A stretch of DNA of 64,000 nt, from positions 50,072 to 114,071 of the forward strand of contig NZ_RHHT01000007.1 of NCBI RefSeq assembly GCF_003710985.1. Direction: 5' to 3'. The translations under genes and the position numbers were made by a program. This document shows, piece by piece, positions 7,851 through 16,531 of this stretch. The stretch's first letter is position 1. Each line of letters begins with the position of its first letter. A model generated the notes under the pieces. It did not search any database and was not told the origin of the DNA. It saw nothing but the letters and a program-made list of their open reading frames with translations. The DNA is from Brevibacillus panacihumi (GTDB taxonomy: Bacteria; Bacillota; Bacilli; Brevibacillales; Brevibacillaceae).

Positions 7851-9083
7851 CTATTGTGAATGGCTCATCAGCTTCTGCCGATCCCGCTGCAAATACGCGT
7901 GAAGCATGCAGAGAAGAACCGCAGCAAACGATACTACGGTAGAAATCAACAAGCTCGACTCGACCCCGCCTTGATCGTACACATATCCCAAGGCAAGCGG
8001 TCCCAGCAAGCGCCCCACTGCCGTAATCGAGCCGACCACCCCGAGGTAAAAGGGAGCCATCTCTCCCGTCCGCTCCGAAATAAAAGTAGGGATCGTGGGG
8101 GCGATCAGCATTTCGCCGAAGGTCGTAATGACCATACCAGTAACAAAGGCAGCATAGCTATCGTGCAAGAAGAGCATAAAGGCAAAGCCGCAGCCGTACG
8201 CAACTGCGCTGGCGACGAGCTGTGCGGACAAATTTTGCCGCATCAGGCGTTTGACCCAGGAAATCAGAGGCTGACCGGCAAAAATAATAATCCCGTTTAC
8301 GGTCCACAGCCAGCTGTAAGCAGACAACGGCATGCCTTGGCTGGTCAGATAAGGCGCGACCCCCGTATTCCACACTGTAGTGGAAAAGAAAATAAAGCCT
8401 CCGCCAAGCGCCATAAACAAATATACACGGTAATTGAGCAGCAGCTGCAAGGTTTCGGCACCAGTTCGCCTGGCTGCTTGCTCGTGATCCTTGCCGACGA
8501 GATCTTTATGGGAAATATGCTTCATGATCAGGAAGAAGAACAGGCCGAACAGCAAGGTGCTGACGCCATTGATAAAAAAGGTCAACTGAAACGAAAATGT
8601 CGCGATCAAGCCTGCCAACGCCGTTCCGATCGCCATGCCCATATTGTTTCCTACATAGACGATATTAAAGATCTCTCGCCGCTGTTCTTTCCAGCGGAAA
8701 CCGATAAATGCCTGAATCGCGGGCGCAGACAGATTATACGTAAAGCCCAGGCACATCATGATTCCCAGATACACAGGCCAGCTCTGTGTAAGCGGGATGG
8801 AAAGCTGAAAAAGACCTTGCAGGAACAAGGCTCCGACGATGAGACGCTTGGCTCCCAGACGGTGAAAAAGCGAACCGCCGACAAACTGGCCGAAGATTCC
8901 GGCAATGGATTGAAGCATGAGTACAAAACCGGCTTCTGTCATTGTGCGCCCGAGTATCGTATGCACGTACAAGGTAGTCAAAGGCCACATGAATGCACTG
9001 CCTGCCGCATTGATAAAGCTGGCAGTGAGAAATAGCATCGCCTCTCGAGGATAGCGTTGCAAAAGAGAAAACGGCGGTATCAT
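7851..9083 (-). CDS. major facilitator superfamily transporter
   Basis: A 410-residue protein with the hydrophobicity of about twelve membrane helices and a central basic loop near residue 200. A motif-A-like GGSLFHRLGAKRLIVG between helices 2 and 3 marks the MFS fold. Proteins like this are usually drug or metabolite exporters driven by proton exchange; the substrate cannot be read from the sequence. AAGGTG precedes the ATG at 9083. It is divergent from the LCP gene, with 176 bp between them. Confidence 0.88.
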   Translation of the reverse strand: MIPPFSLLQRYPREAMLFLTASFINAAGSAFMWPLTTLYVHTILGRTMTEAGFVLMLQSIAGIFGQFVGGSLFHRLGAKRLIVGALFLQGLFQLSIPLTQSWPVYLGIMMCLGFTYNLSAPAIQAFIGFRWKEQRREIFNIVYVGNNMGMAIGTALAGLIATFSFQLTFFINGVSTLLFGLFFFLIMKHISHKDLVGKDHEQAARRTGAETLQLLLNYRVYLFMALGGGFIFFSTTVWNTGVAPYLTSQGMPLSAYSWLWTVNGIIIFAGQPLISWVKRLMRQNLSAQLVASAVAYGCGFAFMLFLHDSYAAFVTGMVITTFGEMLIAPTIPTFISERTGEMAPFYLGVVGSITAVGRLLGPLALGYVYDQGGVESSLLISTVVSFAAVLLCMLHAYLQRDRQKLMSHSQ

Positions 9084-9259
9084 CTCTATTCACCTTCTCT
9101 GGTAAGATAATGTAAGTATAGAATATTTTTGAAACTTTGTAAACAAAAAAGTTTGTTATATGCTTGGCCGTACCCAAATATAGGCTGCTCCACATTAATC
9201 TGATTCGAGTATACTAAACAAAGGACGAAAGTGAGCAATGGAGCAAAGGTGGAGTCTTT

Positions 9260-10258
9260 TTGAAACGAATCGGGAAACGAATACTTGTCCTGTTGTTGTT
9301 TTGTTTAGTAGTAGCGACCGGCTATTATGGATATGCCTTTTATCAATTTTCGCAGGGAATTCAGCAGCCTAATCTGGTCGAGCCGAATCCAGCCCCTTCT
9401 GCAGGGAGCAGTGAGTGGACGAAAGCCGCAGAGCTTCCTCGCTGGGATGGCAAAGACCGCGTCAACATCCTCCTTATGGGGGTAGACCGCAGGGGGAATC
9501 GCAATAGCGGGTTGCCGCGGTCAGACTCGATGATGCTCGTCAGTCTGGACCCGGAACACAAGCGTTTTGATCTCTTTTCCATTCTACGGGATACCTACGT
9601 GGAGATTCCCGGCTACGGCGAATCGCGAATCAATGCTGCCGTGGTGAATGGCGGACCGGAACTGGCGATGAAAACAGTGAGCAAATTTACCGGATTGCCG
9701 GTTGATCGCTATGTCATAACGGATTTTGAGGGCTTCAAGGCGTTGATTGATACGATCGGCGGCGTTGAATTGGATGTGGAGAAGAACATGTACTACCACG
9801 ATCCGACCGATAAGGGCCGTTACGACATCAATCTGAAAAAAGGGCTTCAGAAGCTTGATGGCGATAAAGCTTTGCAATACGTCCGCTTCCGTCACGATGC
9901 AACCTCGGACTATACGCGGACTGAGCGGCAGCGCAAACTTTTTGCGGCCGTAGCGAAGCAGATGAGGCAGGGAACGACGTTGATTCAGTTGCCGACGATT
10001 CTGAAGGAAGTGACACCCTATATTCAGACCAATATCAGCTCGATGGATATGCTCAAGCTTTCCGCTCTTGGTCTGCAGCTTGACACAGACCATCCGGGCA
10101 ACTACCAGCTTCCTCCTATGGGAATGTTCCGTGAGTCGCATCGTGCAGGTTCCGTGCTCGTGCCCGATGTTGCCCAGGTGCAGAACTTTATGAAGGAAAT
10201 ACTCGAATCACCAGAAACGAAGGAAAAAGCAGCAACAAGTACAAGTACAGACGAATAG
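9260..10258 (+). CDS. LytR-CpsA-Psr (LCP) family cell-wall polymer ligase
   Basis: A 332-residue membrane-anchored enzyme: a short cytoplasmic head, one helix at about residues 7-26, then the LCP domain (about 65-215). Visible LCP landmarks are NILLMGVDRR, RSDSMMLVSLDP, SILRDTYVEIPG, the KIN-like RINAA, and YVRFRHDATSDYTRTERQRK near residue 215, which bind the pyrophosphate lipid. The family attaches teichoic acids or polysaccharides to peptidoglycan. The start is TTG behind AAAGGTGGAG. A TATACT element lies at 9210-9215. A terminator follows. Confidence 0.92.
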   Translation: MKRIGKRILVLLLFCLVVATGYYGYAFYQFSQGIQQPNLVEPNPAPSAGSSEWTKAAELPRWDGKDRVNILLMGVDRRGNRNSGLPRSDSMMLVSLDPEHKRFDLFSILRDTYVEIPGYGESRINAAVVNGGPELAMKTVSKFTGLPVDRYVITDFEGFKALIDTIGGVELDVEKNMYYHDPTDKGRYDINLKKGLQKLDGDKALQYVRFRHDATSDYTRTERQRKLFAAVAKQMRQGTTLIQLPTILKEVTPYIQTNISSMDMLKLSALGLQLDTDHPGNYQLPPMGMFRESHRAGSVLVPDVAQVQNFMKEILESPETKEKAATSTSTDE

Positions 10259-10267
10259 GGAAGCTCA

Positions 10268-10297
10268 GGCTGCCGGGAGGATCTCGGCGGCCTTTTT
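10268..10297 (+). terminator. terminator of the LCP gene
   Basis: GGCTGCCG (10268-10275) pairs with CGGCGGCC (10285-10292), followed by TTTTT. Confidence 0.8.
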
Positions 10298-10332
10298 CTT
10301 TTTGTGAAAAAATATAATTAATTGTTAAACAT

Positions 10333-10360
10333 TTGACGATATAAAAGTAGGTTGTATATT
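10333..10360 (+). promoter_or_regulatory. sigma-A-like promoter
   Basis: TTGACG and TATATT are separated by 16 bp, 25 bp before the next start codon. Confidence 0.5.
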
Positions 10361-10384
10361 TCGCATATAGCGGAGGGGACATCG

Positions 10385-11680
10385 ATGAAAAAACTGATTT
10401 CAACCAGCCTGATTCTTGCTTTATTGGCTGTAGCACCGATCGCAGGTGTACACGCGGGCGATAAAGGAAAAGAATCGGAACGAGCAAAGCAGGAAAGCAA
10501 GGCCAATGAGAAGGCTGAGAAAGAAAAAGAAAAGGCTAAAGAGAAGGAAGAAAAGGAAAAAGAGAAAGCCGAGAAGGAAAAGGAAGAGGCAAAAGAAAAG
10601 GCTGAGAAAGAGAAAGAAAAAGCTGAGAAAGAGGCCGAGAAGGCCAAAGAGAAGGCTGAGAAAGAAGCCGAAAAGGCGAAGGAAAAAGTTGAGAAGGTAT
10701 TAGAAAAAGCGGAGAAGGAAGCAGAAAAAGCGAAAGAGAACGCCGAAAAAGAGGCCAAAAAAGCAAAAGAGGAATTAGAGAAAGCGGCTAAAAAGGCGGA
10801 AGAAGATAAAAAGAAAGCCGAAGAAAAGGCTCAGAAAGAAATCGAGAAGCTTCAGGTAGAAGCCAAAGCCAATGCAAATGCCAATGTTGACTACGAGGCC
10901 AAAAAAGCAGCCATTCAACAAGCTGTACAAGCGAAAAAAGAGCTGATTGACCTTCGGATACAGTTGAAGAAAAACCCGGTGGTAACGGATGAGCTGAAAG
11001 CAAAATACGAAGAGCTGACCAGCCGCCTGGAGCAATTGTCCGAGCTGCAGCAAGCGCTGGAGGTTCAAAAGGAACTTCTGGACCGTTTCTACAAGCCAGG
11101 TGACAAGAAAAGCTTTGAGAAACTGGGTGAGTTGTACCAAAAAACAGGGGCAAGCGGGCTGAAAGCCTTCGTAAACGGGAAAGAAGTGGTAATGGACGTA
11201 GCTCCGTTCCGGGAAAAAGGCCGTGCTCTGGTACCTGTGCGTGCAGTAAGTGCCTCCCTGAATGCTGAAGTGGAGTGGAAAGCGGAGACCCGTGTCGTTG
11301 AAGTGGTGCGCGGAGACAAAAAGATCGTGCTTTACCTCGATTCTGGAGAAGCGGAAGTCAACGGTCAAAAAGTAACGCTGGAGACCAAGCCAGTCCTGAA
11401 AAACGGACGCGTGTTCCTGCCGCTCCGTTTTATCGGGGAAGCGCTGAACACCAAAGTCGACTATGAGGAAAAAGGTGAAATCATCATCATAGAGGATGAA
11501 GAAGCCGTTGATCCAGTTGTAGAAGAAGAAGCGGAAGCAGATGCGGATGTTGAAGCAGACGCAGAAGCAGAAGCGGAAGCAGATGCGGATGTTGAAGCAG
11601 ACGCAGAAGCAGAAGCAGAAGCAGAAGCAAATGCAGAAGCTGGTACAGAAGCAGACGCGGAAGCTGCTGCTGCAGAATAA
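10385..11680 (+). CDS. secreted charged coiled-coil protein with copper-amine-oxidase N-terminal-like domain
   Basis: A 431-residue exported protein. Signal peptide 1-23 ends in VHAG. Residues ~27-155 are almost only Lys, Glu and Ala, a highly charged helical coil. A further helical stretch runs to ~250. Residues ~260-370 carry the CuAO-N1-type fold (VNGKEVVMDVAPF...GRALVPVRAVSASLNAEVEW...GRVFLPLRFIGEALN), common in Paenibacillaceae wall proteins and not an enzyme. The tail from ~380 is Glu/Asp/Ala-rich and contains a perfect 42-bp tandem duplication. The start has GGAGGGG upstream. Function is unknown; a surface or wall-associated role is inferred. Confidence 0.85.
   Translation: MKKLISTSLILALLAVAPIAGVHAGDKGKESERAKQESKANEKAEKEKEKAKEKEEKEKEKAEKEKEEAKEKAEKEKEKAEKEAEKAKEKAEKEAEKAKEKVEKVLEKAEKEAEKAKENAEKEAKKAKEELEKAAKKAEEDKKKAEEKAQKEIEKLQVEAKANANANVDYEAKKAAIQQAVQAKKELIDLRIQLKKNPVVTDELKAKYEELTSRLEQLSELQQALEVQKELLDRFYKPGDKKSFEKLGELYQKTGASGLKAFVNGKEVVMDVAPFREKGRALVPVRAVSASLNAEVEWKAETRVVEVVRGDKKIVLYLDSGEAEVNGQKVTLETKPVLKNGRVFLPLRFIGEALNTKVDYEEKGEIIIIEDEEAVDPVVEEEAEADADVEADAEAEAEADADVEADAEAEAEAEANAEAGTEADAEAAAAE
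11531..11614 (+). repeat. perfect 2 x 42-bp tandem repeat inside the coding region
   Basis: Bases 11531-11572 and 11573-11614 are identical and encode two copies of a 14-residue Asp/Glu/Ala unit. This is likely recent slippage. Confidence 0.9.
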
Positions 11681-11703
11681 TCATTTTCATAAAGAGCGAT
11701 AGG

Positions 11704-11729
11704 CCCGGACGTTTTCCGGGTCTTTTTCT
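11704..11729 (+). terminator. rho-independent terminator
   Basis: CCCGGA (11704-11709) pairs with TCCGGG (11715-11720), then a T-rich tail. Confidence 0.8.
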
Positions 11730-11943
11730 TTTACTCATAAACAAATAATCCTGATAAATCCTCTTTTCTAGGAGCTTCATTCCCGCCAAAACGCTCATCT
11801 GACCAAGCCGTTCTTTATATTTATTCATAGTTATATTAATATTCATAAAATTTAATGAAATCTATCCAAAACCCATTCCCAAAGGATATCCGCTCAAGTA
11901 TATTTTGGTGGAAAAAGATTTCAGATAAAGGGGGATTTTTGGA

Positions 11944-13593
11944 ATGAAGAAAAAGATTTCCATGCTGGCAGGTCTTACTTTGCTGGTGGGAACCATCCTG
12001 GCAGGCTGCTCGGGAGGCGGAGGCCAAACGACTGCACCTGTCCAGCCGGGAGAGATCAAACAAGAGACGCCGGCTGCACCGAGCGATGTAGAACAGCTTT
12101 TCCGTGCCAACCTGACGAGTGAGCCTTCCACGGCCGATCCGGGACTGGCGAAGGATGCGACATCCGGAGCGGTTGTACGTGCTACCTTTGACGGTTTGAC
12201 ACGTCTGGATGCCAATTCCAAGCCGATGAACTCTGTAGCCTCCGATGTGAAGCTCTCCGATGACAATCTCGTATACACCTTCACACTTCGTGAATCCAAA
12301 TGGAGCAATGGAGACCCTGTGACCGCACACGACTTCGAATTTGCTTGGAAACGCGTGTTGGATCCCCAGTTTGGTGCCGAGTATGCGTATCAACTGTACT
12401 ACATCAAAAACGCGGAGAAAGTTCATAAAGGCGAGGTTTCTGCTGACGAGCTGGGCGTAAAAGCGCTTGACGACCATACCCTTGAAGTCACATTGGAGAA
12501 CCCGACGCCCTTTTTCCTCCAGTTGACAGCTTTCTATACGTACTTCCCTGTGAACAAAAAGGTAGCGGAAGCCGATCCCAAATGGGCGATGGAAGCAGCT
12601 ACCCATGTGAGCAATGGTCCATTCAAGATGACAGCTTGGGAGCACAAAAGCAAAATTATCCTGGAAAAGAACGAAAACTATTGGGATAAAGACGTCGTGA
12701 AGCTGGATAAAATTGAGTTCGCCATGATCGAAGACGACAATACCGCCTTGTCGATGTTTGAAAACGGCGAGCTGGATTGGGCCGGCCAACCGCTCGGTGG
12801 GCTGCCAGTCGATGCGGTGCCTGCATTGAAAGAATCCGGCAAGCTGGTCATCCATCCGAAAGCGACCATGTACTGGTACAAAATCAACACCACCAAAGGT
12901 CCTTTGGCGAATGTGAAGATCCGGAAAGCGCTCTCTCTCGCTGTCAATCGCCAAGAGATCGTAGACAACATCACGCAGGTAGGGCAGGTTCCAACGATGG
13001 GGATGCTGCCGCAATCCATGATTCTCAAAAAAGAAGGCTATTTCAAAGACAACGATGTGGAAACCGCGAAGCAATTGCTGGCAGAGGGCCTGCAAGAACT
13101 GAATCTGAGCCAATTGCCAACCATTACGCTGTCCTATAATACGACTGACCGCCACAAGAAGATTGCAGAAGCGATTCAAGACCAGTGGAAAAAATCGCTG
13201 GGGATCGATGTCAAATTGATGAACAAAGAGTTCAAGGTACATCTGGACGACATGCACCAGCTGAACTATGAAATTGCCCGGATCGGCTGGAACGCTGACT
13301 TTAATGATCCGATCAACTATCTGGAGATGTTCCGCGACCAGAATACAGGCAACAACGACACAGGCTGGGAAAACGAGCGCTACAAAGAATTGCTGAAACA
13401 ATCCGCTTTGGAGAACGATCCGGAAAAACGCAATCAGATCCTGGCGGAAGCAGAAGCCATTTTCATGGAAGATATGCCGCTCATTCCTCTCTTCACCGAC
13501 GTAGACATCTGGGTCCAAAACGACAAGGTAAAAGGCGTTCAAGTAGACGGTCTCGGCTTCATCGACCTGAAGTGGGCAGAAATCACACAATAA
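11944..13593 (+). CDS. oligopeptide ABC transporter substrate-binding lipoprotein (OppA-like), copy 1
   Basis: A 549-residue extracellular lipoprotein (lipobox LAGC, Cys22) of the SBP_bac_5 family that captures oligopeptides for an ABC importer. Family landmarks are RATFDGLTRLD, LRESKWSNGDPVTAHDFEFAWKR and NGPFKM, with the long two-lobe fold to the end. AAAGGGGGAT precedes the ATG. It has its own terminator and no opp permease or ATPase genes beside it. The next gene is a paralogue of almost the same length with a similar leader, so this is a tandem duplication. It presumably serves an Opp core encoded elsewhere, or acts in peptide signalling. Confidence 0.92.
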   Translation: MKKKISMLAGLTLLVGTILAGCSGGGGQTTAPVQPGEIKQETPAAPSDVEQLFRANLTSEPSTADPGLAKDATSGAVVRATFDGLTRLDANSKPMNSVASDVKLSDDNLVYTFTLRESKWSNGDPVTAHDFEFAWKRVLDPQFGAEYAYQLYYIKNAEKVHKGEVSADELGVKALDDHTLEVTLENPTPFFLQLTAFYTYFPVNKKVAEADPKWAMEAATHVSNGPFKMTAWEHKSKIILEKNENYWDKDVVKLDKIEFAMIEDDNTALSMFENGELDWAGQPLGGLPVDAVPALKESGKLVIHPKATMYWYKINTTKGPLANVKIRKALSLAVNRQEIVDNITQVGQVPTMGMLPQSMILKKEGYFKDNDVETAKQLLAEGLQELNLSQLPTITLSYNTTDRHKKIAEAIQDQWKKSLGIDVKLMNKEFKVHLDDMHQLNYEIARIGWNADFNDPINYLEMFRDQNTGNNDTGWENERYKELLKQSALENDPEKRNQILAEAEAIFMEDMPLIPLFTDVDIWVQNDKVKGVQVDGLGFIDLKWAEITQ

Positions 13594-13630
13594 AAACATC
13601 CGAAAAATACATGAAACGCAAATAAATAGC

Positions 13631-13667
13631 AGAAGCTGTAGGAGATATCCTGCAGCTTCTTTTTTTA
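13631..13667 (+). terminator. rho-independent terminator
   Basis: AGAAGCTGTAGGA pairs with TCCTGCAGCTTCT (13-bp stem with one G-U), followed by TTTTTTT. Confidence 0.9.
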
Positions 13668-13817
13668 TTGGTTGTTAGTGGGGTAATAATTTTTTACAAT
13701 TGCGCAATAAATCTTAATGAATAAATAAAAATTTATTAAATCACTCTAAAACATGTTTAAAAATAATATAAATGGATGTATATTGATAAAAGATTTAGAA
13801 AAGGGGGATTTAGTTGA

Positions 13818-15458
13818 ATGAAAAAGAATGTCTTCTTGGCAATGAGTTCGATCCTCGTATTGGGCGCAGCACTTGCAGGCTGTGGCGGCGGCAATCAAGC
13901 AGCGGCACCAGCAGATAATCAAGGCAGCAACGCTGAAGCGCCAGCATCTACTGACCCTAAAGTATTGAAAGTGAATTTGCATTCGGAACCACCTACAGCT
14001 GACCCAGGCATCGCAGAGGATTCTACGTCCGGTACGATTATTCGCGCTACCTTTGAAGGTCTGACTCGTACAGGTGAAGATGGAAAAGTACATGAAGCTG
14101 CTGCGGAAAGCTATGAAGTATCCGAAGACGGCACAAAATATACATTTAAACTGCGCGACGCAAAATGGAGCAACGGTGATCCTGTAACCGCGCACGATTT
14201 TGAATTCGCTTGGAAACGCGCGCTGGATCCAAAAACGGCTTCCAACTATGCATACCAGCTCTACTACATCAAAAACGGTGAAGCGTTCAACAAAGGCGAA
14301 GCCAAAATGGACGATGTCGGCGTAAAAGCACTCGACGACAAGACCCTGGAAGTTACTCTGCAAAACCCAACTCCATTCTTTACAGAGCTGACAGCGTTCT
14401 ATACCTACTACCCAGTAAACAAAAAAGTAGTAGAAGCCAATGAAAAATGGGCGGCTGACGCTGCTACTCACGTGGGTAACGGTCCGTTCAAATTGACCAC
14501 TTGGGAACATAAAAACAAACTGATTGTAGAGAAAAACGACAACTACTGGGATAAAGACTCCGTAAAACTTGACAAGATCGAATTCTCCATGGTAGAGGAC
14601 GAGAATACAGAGCTGTCCATGTTTGACAACGGTGAACTCGACTGGGCAGGTGCTCCAACAAGCGCACTTCCAACAGATGCGATTCCGGCTTTGAAAGATT
14701 CCGGAAAAATGAAAACCCAGCCTACTGCAGGTACGTACTGGTACAAATTCAATACGGAAAAACCACCGTTTAACAACGTGAAAATCCGTAAAGCATTTGC
14801 TTACTCGATCGATCGTCAATCCCTGATTGACAACGTACTGCAAGCAGGTCAATTGCCAGCGACAGGTGCGGTGCCACCATCCATGGCGCTGAACAAAGAT
14901 GGCTACTTCAAGGACAATGATATTGAAACAGCGAAAAAACTGCTGGAAGAGGGTTTGAAGGAAGAGGGACTCACTTCTCTGCCGACCGTCACACTATCCT
15001 ACAATACATCCGAAGGTCACAAAAAGATTGCCGAGGCAATCCAAGACCAATGGAAGAAAAACCTGGGCGTCGATGTAAAACTGGAAAACAAAGAGTGGAA
15101 AGTGTACATCGAAGACCTGCATCAAGGAAACTACCAAATCGGTCGTATGGGCTGGTTGGGTGACTTCAACGATCCAATCAACTTCCTGGAGCTGTACAAG
15201 GATAAAAAGGGTGGCAACAACGACACCAACTGGGAAAATCCACAGTACAAAGAACTGCTGAACCAATCTTCTCTGGAAATGGATCCGGCAAAACGCGCAG
15301 CTATTCTGGCTGACGCTGAAAAAATCCTGATGGAAGATATGCCAATCATGCCAATCTACTTCTACACGCAATCTTGGGTTCAAAATGACAAGGTTACCGG
15401 TGTAATCGTAGACGGCTTGGGTAACGTTGACTACAAACTGGCTGATAAAGCGCAATAA
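13818..15458 (+). CDS. oligopeptide ABC transporter substrate-binding lipoprotein (OppA-like), copy 2
   Basis: A 546-residue paralogue of the preceding gene with lipobox LAGC (Cys22) and the same SBP_bac_5 landmarks (RATFEGLTR, AKWSNGDPVTAHDFEFAWKR). Most of the length aligns without gaps by eye, while the linker after the lipid Cys differs. Codon choice here favours GTA/GAA/AAA endings more than in copy 1, as in highly expressed genes. The leader has the same AAAGGGGGATTT binding site. The 224-bp gap before it is very AT-rich. A strong terminator follows. No transporter partner genes are adjacent. Confidence 0.92.
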   Translation: MKKNVFLAMSSILVLGAALAGCGGGNQAAAPADNQGSNAEAPASTDPKVLKVNLHSEPPTADPGIAEDSTSGTIIRATFEGLTRTGEDGKVHEAAAESYEVSEDGTKYTFKLRDAKWSNGDPVTAHDFEFAWKRALDPKTASNYAYQLYYIKNGEAFNKGEAKMDDVGVKALDDKTLEVTLQNPTPFFTELTAFYTYYPVNKKVVEANEKWAADAATHVGNGPFKLTTWEHKNKLIVEKNDNYWDKDSVKLDKIEFSMVEDENTELSMFDNGELDWAGAPTSALPTDAIPALKDSGKMKTQPTAGTYWYKFNTEKPPFNNVKIRKAFAYSIDRQSLIDNVLQAGQLPATGAVPPSMALNKDGYFKDNDIETAKKLLEEGLKEEGLTSLPTVTLSYNTSEGHKKIAEAIQDQWKKNLGVDVKLENKEWKVYIEDLHQGNYQIGRMGWLGDFNDPINFLELYKDKKGGNNDTNWENPQYKELLNQSSLEMDPAKRAAILADAEKILMEDMPIMPIYFYTQSWVQNDKVTGVIVDGLGNVDYKLADKAQ

Positions 15459-15472
15459 GATTTACGGAACAG

Positions 15473-15506
15473 ACGAGGGCTGCGAGAAGCAGCCCTCGTT
15501 TTTTTG
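15473..15506 (+). terminator. rho-independent terminator
   Basis: ACGAGGGCTGC (15473-15483) pairs perfectly with GCAGCCCTCGT (15489-15499), followed by seven T. Confidence 0.93.
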
Positions 15507-15588
15507 CGTGTTTATGGACAGATGACCAATCCATTCCGCTGCTCCTGACATAAAGTGAAAGGAACATACTGGACCAGGGGGGATCGCT

Positions 15589-15846
15589 GTGGATTTGGGC
15601 AAGTTGCTCAGTATCATAAAGTCGATACCGAAAGAGAAATTGAAGACAGATGCCGGGTTGAAGGAAGTCATCCGTGATCTCGGGAAAAAGTCGGGAAAGA
15701 ATTTTACAGATCAGGAATTAACCCGCTATGTCGCCCAGTTCCGGACCATGTACAAGAATGAAGATGTAGGAAGTCTGTTGAACAAGCTCGCGAAAAAAGG
15801 AATTACTCCCAACGACGTGCAGGCCTTTAAAAAGAAATTTAAATAG
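15589..15846 (+). CDS. small helical protein, possibly SpoVIF-like
   Basis: An 85-residue, Lys-rich, wholly helical protein starting at GTG behind AGGGGGGAT. The pattern (KEKLKTDAGLKEVIRDLGKKSGKNFTDQEL) recalls the small stage VI sporulation protein F family of spore formers, but I recognise only the general spacing and would not assign it firmly. No signal peptide or membrane helix. The next gene starts about 26 bp downstream and probably shares the transcript. Alternative: an uncharacterised conserved protein of Brevibacillus. Confidence 0.65.
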   Translation: MDLGKLLSIIKSIPKEKLKTDAGLKEVIRDLGKKSGKNFTDQELTRYVAQFRTMYKNEDVGSLLNKLAKKGITPNDVQAFKKKFK

Positions 15847-15872
15847 TTGGTTTGGAAAAGAGAAGGGGGGAG

Positions 15873-16367
15873 GTGGGCATTATCGCTGCAAGGACAAAAT
15901 CCAAGCCAAAGCAAAAAACGAAGAGCAGCTCTTCTCAGGCGAAAATGGCGGAAGCGATCGAGCGAATTGCAGAGGTGCATTCTTCGGGGAATGAGCAAGT
16001 GATGCGCGAAATGCATCAAATGCGTCAGGAAATTCAGATGATGAAGGAAAAATTGAACCGTATGAAAACGAGTCAACCTCCTCAGAGGCGAAGGGGAGGG
16101 CTTCTGTTTGGGAGACGGCGTCCTGACCCTGTTGAAGTAGAACCTCCCAAACCAAAGCTCGCACTGCCGCTGGAGGAGCTGCTGCCGCTGTTGCCGCAAT
16201 TGGGCAGCGTAATTCCCCAATTGAAAAATCCCAAGGTGGCCGATTCGATCAAGGTTCTGTCCAATCCGGCAGTCATCGGAATGATTCAACAGTTTTTGAC
16301 AAGCGGTGGGCTAAAAGGAGGAGCGGCAGCATCCGAAACTCGTCGGGAAAGAAGAGATTGGAGATAA
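15873..16367 (+). CDS. hypothetical protein with coiled coil
   Basis: I do not recognise this gene. About 165 residues: a basic Lys/Ser-rich head, a coiled-coil-like stretch (about residues 24-62, rich in Met, Gln and Glu), a Pro/Arg linker, then a hydrophobic helical segment with LPLEELLPLLPQLGSVIPQL, and a basic tail ending RRERRDWR. The start is uncertain. GTG at 15873 and ATT at 15879 both sit close to GGGGGGAGG, while TTG at 15852 has no binding site. It is probably translated together with the preceding small gene, and a terminator follows directly. The pairing suggests a shared, perhaps sporulation-related, role, which is inference only. Confidence 0.6.
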   Translation: MGIIAARTKSKPKQKTKSSSSQAKMAEAIERIAEVHSSGNEQVMREMHQMRQEIQMMKEKLNRMKTSQPPQRRRGGLLFGRRRPDPVEVEPPKPKLALPLEELLPLLPQLGSVIPQLKNPKVADSIKVLSNPAVIGMIQQFLTSGGLKGGAAASETRRERRDWR

Positions 16368-16373
16368 GAAAAG

Positions 16374-16405
16374 AGGCGTTCGGCCTAAGAACGCCTTCTT
16401 TTTTT
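16374..16405 (+). terminator. rho-independent terminator
   Basis: AGGCGTTC (16374-16381) pairs with GAACGCCT (16389-16396), then TCTTTTTTT. Confidence 0.9.
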
Positions 16406-16531
16406 CGGGAAACAGGCTTGTCCAGCTGTCGGACGTTGCCTGAAATTGCCTGATGATTCGGACTATTAATTTCTGATATATGCCTTGATAATGAACTTGA
16501 TTCCAATATTTCACATGCCAGGAGGAGAATT

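Noticed and set aside
11836..13599. 587-codon open frame opposite the first OppA-like gene
   Set aside because: Antisense shadow of a strongly supported lipoprotein gene, with no start signal.
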